Assembly: GCF_022539505.1 (NCBI RefSeq)
Contig: NC_061514.1
Coordinates: 333,233,090 to 333,297,089 of the forward strand
DNA length: 64,000 nucleotides
From: Lolium rigidum
Taxonomy: Eukaryota > Streptophyta > Magnoliopsida > Poales > Poaceae
Direction: 5' to 3'
Positions 63,796-64,000 of the stretch are shown in pieces (position 1 is the stretch's first letter; the number at the start of each line of letters is the position of its first letter). Under the pieces are notes generated by a model that worked only from the letters and a program-made list of their open reading frames with translations, did not search any database and was not told the DNA's origin. A program made the translations under genes and the position numbers.

Positions 63796-64000
63796 CCGAT
63801 GGGATTCGTAGCATAGAAAACAAAAAAAATTCCTACCGCAGGAACGAAAAACCAAGCCAAGATGCAATCTTGAAGATGGTAGCAACGAGGGGATCACGAG
63901 ACTAACCCTTGAAGATTTCCAAAGCCTACAAGATTAGATCTCGTTGTTGCAGAAGATGATCACTTACCGCTTTCAAAAGCGCGTAGAAGATCTTGACGGT
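63796..64000 (-). repeat. Angela-like Copia LTR (3' end, continues past window)
   Basis: On the minus strand the sequence ACCGTCAAGATCTTCTACGC ... GATCCCCTCGTTGCTACC ... GTTTTCTATGCTACGAATCC is the familiar end of Angela/BARE-type LTRs of Triticeae and relatives. It is inserted into the previous LTR. The rest lies outside the window, and the exact junction (63791-63800) is uncertain. Confidence 0.75.

Overview
The window is repeat-rich nuclear DNA from a grass, most probably a Pooideae species (Triticeae, Aveneae or Poeae). The reasons are: genes with short GT-AG introns; DUF6598 and F-box/LRR genes of the grass type; LTR-retrotransposon families whose LTRs begin TGATACGTCTCC and whose primer-binding site matches tRNA-Asp; an Angela-like LTR at the right edge; PIF/Harbinger MITEs starting GAGCATCTCC; and hAT and Mutator MITEs. 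A 100-N assembly gap lies at 10362-10461. I saw no tRNA, rRNA, CRISPR, organellar or bacterial features.

Gene-bearing part (1-9.5 kb and 21.1-24.6 kb): the 3' seven exons of a WD40 gene resembling AAMP (304-2355); a DUF6598 gene with one frameshift (3035-4783); an inverted, truncated DUF6598 paralogue (5592-5888); a Mutator-like MITE with a 9-bp target duplication (7313-8114); a Harbinger-like element that carries an intact B3-domain reading frame with its own TATA box (8609-10016); and a four-exon gene for a 99-residue coiled-coil protein whose first intron contains a hAT transposon (21158-24575).

Repeat-dominated part: 10.5-19 kb is a chimeric pair of non-autonomous LTR retrotransposons that abuts an F-box/LRR gene remnant. 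25-33.5 kb holds a MITE, a Gypsy protease fragment, a hAT transposase tail, a Copia element with gag fused to the end of reverse transcriptase, a Maximus/SIRE-like LTR, and a 5'-truncated LINE with a 15-bp target duplication. 35079-48856 is a full Mutator-like transposon (9-bp target duplication, TIRs of about 190 bp) with a decayed mudrA transposase, a 67/68-bp minisatellite, and a second, divergently oriented gene for a GRF-zinc-finger coiled-coil protein. A 6.8-kb LTR retrotransposon (target duplication GTAGT) sits inside its mudrA exon.

From 48.8 to 55.8 kb a 2.7-kb block is present twice. It contains the last 30 bp of the Mutator element, a lipid-transfer-protein-like gene split by a hAT MITE, and a Tourist MITE. 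Between the copies lie seven GGCGCC hairpins and the 3' exons of an unidentified transposon-associated gene. The right end (59.7-63.8 kb) is a 5'-truncated Maximus/SIRE-like Copia element with an extra ORF and arrays of a CCGGATTATCCGG motif, cut by an Angela-like LTR.

Two observations stand out. One is the captured or resident B3 gene inside a Harbinger element. The other is that the two LTRs and the two 2.7-kb copies differ mainly at CAG/CTG sites, which looks like base-calling error at CHG-methylated cytosines. That would make some of the frameshifts suspect.
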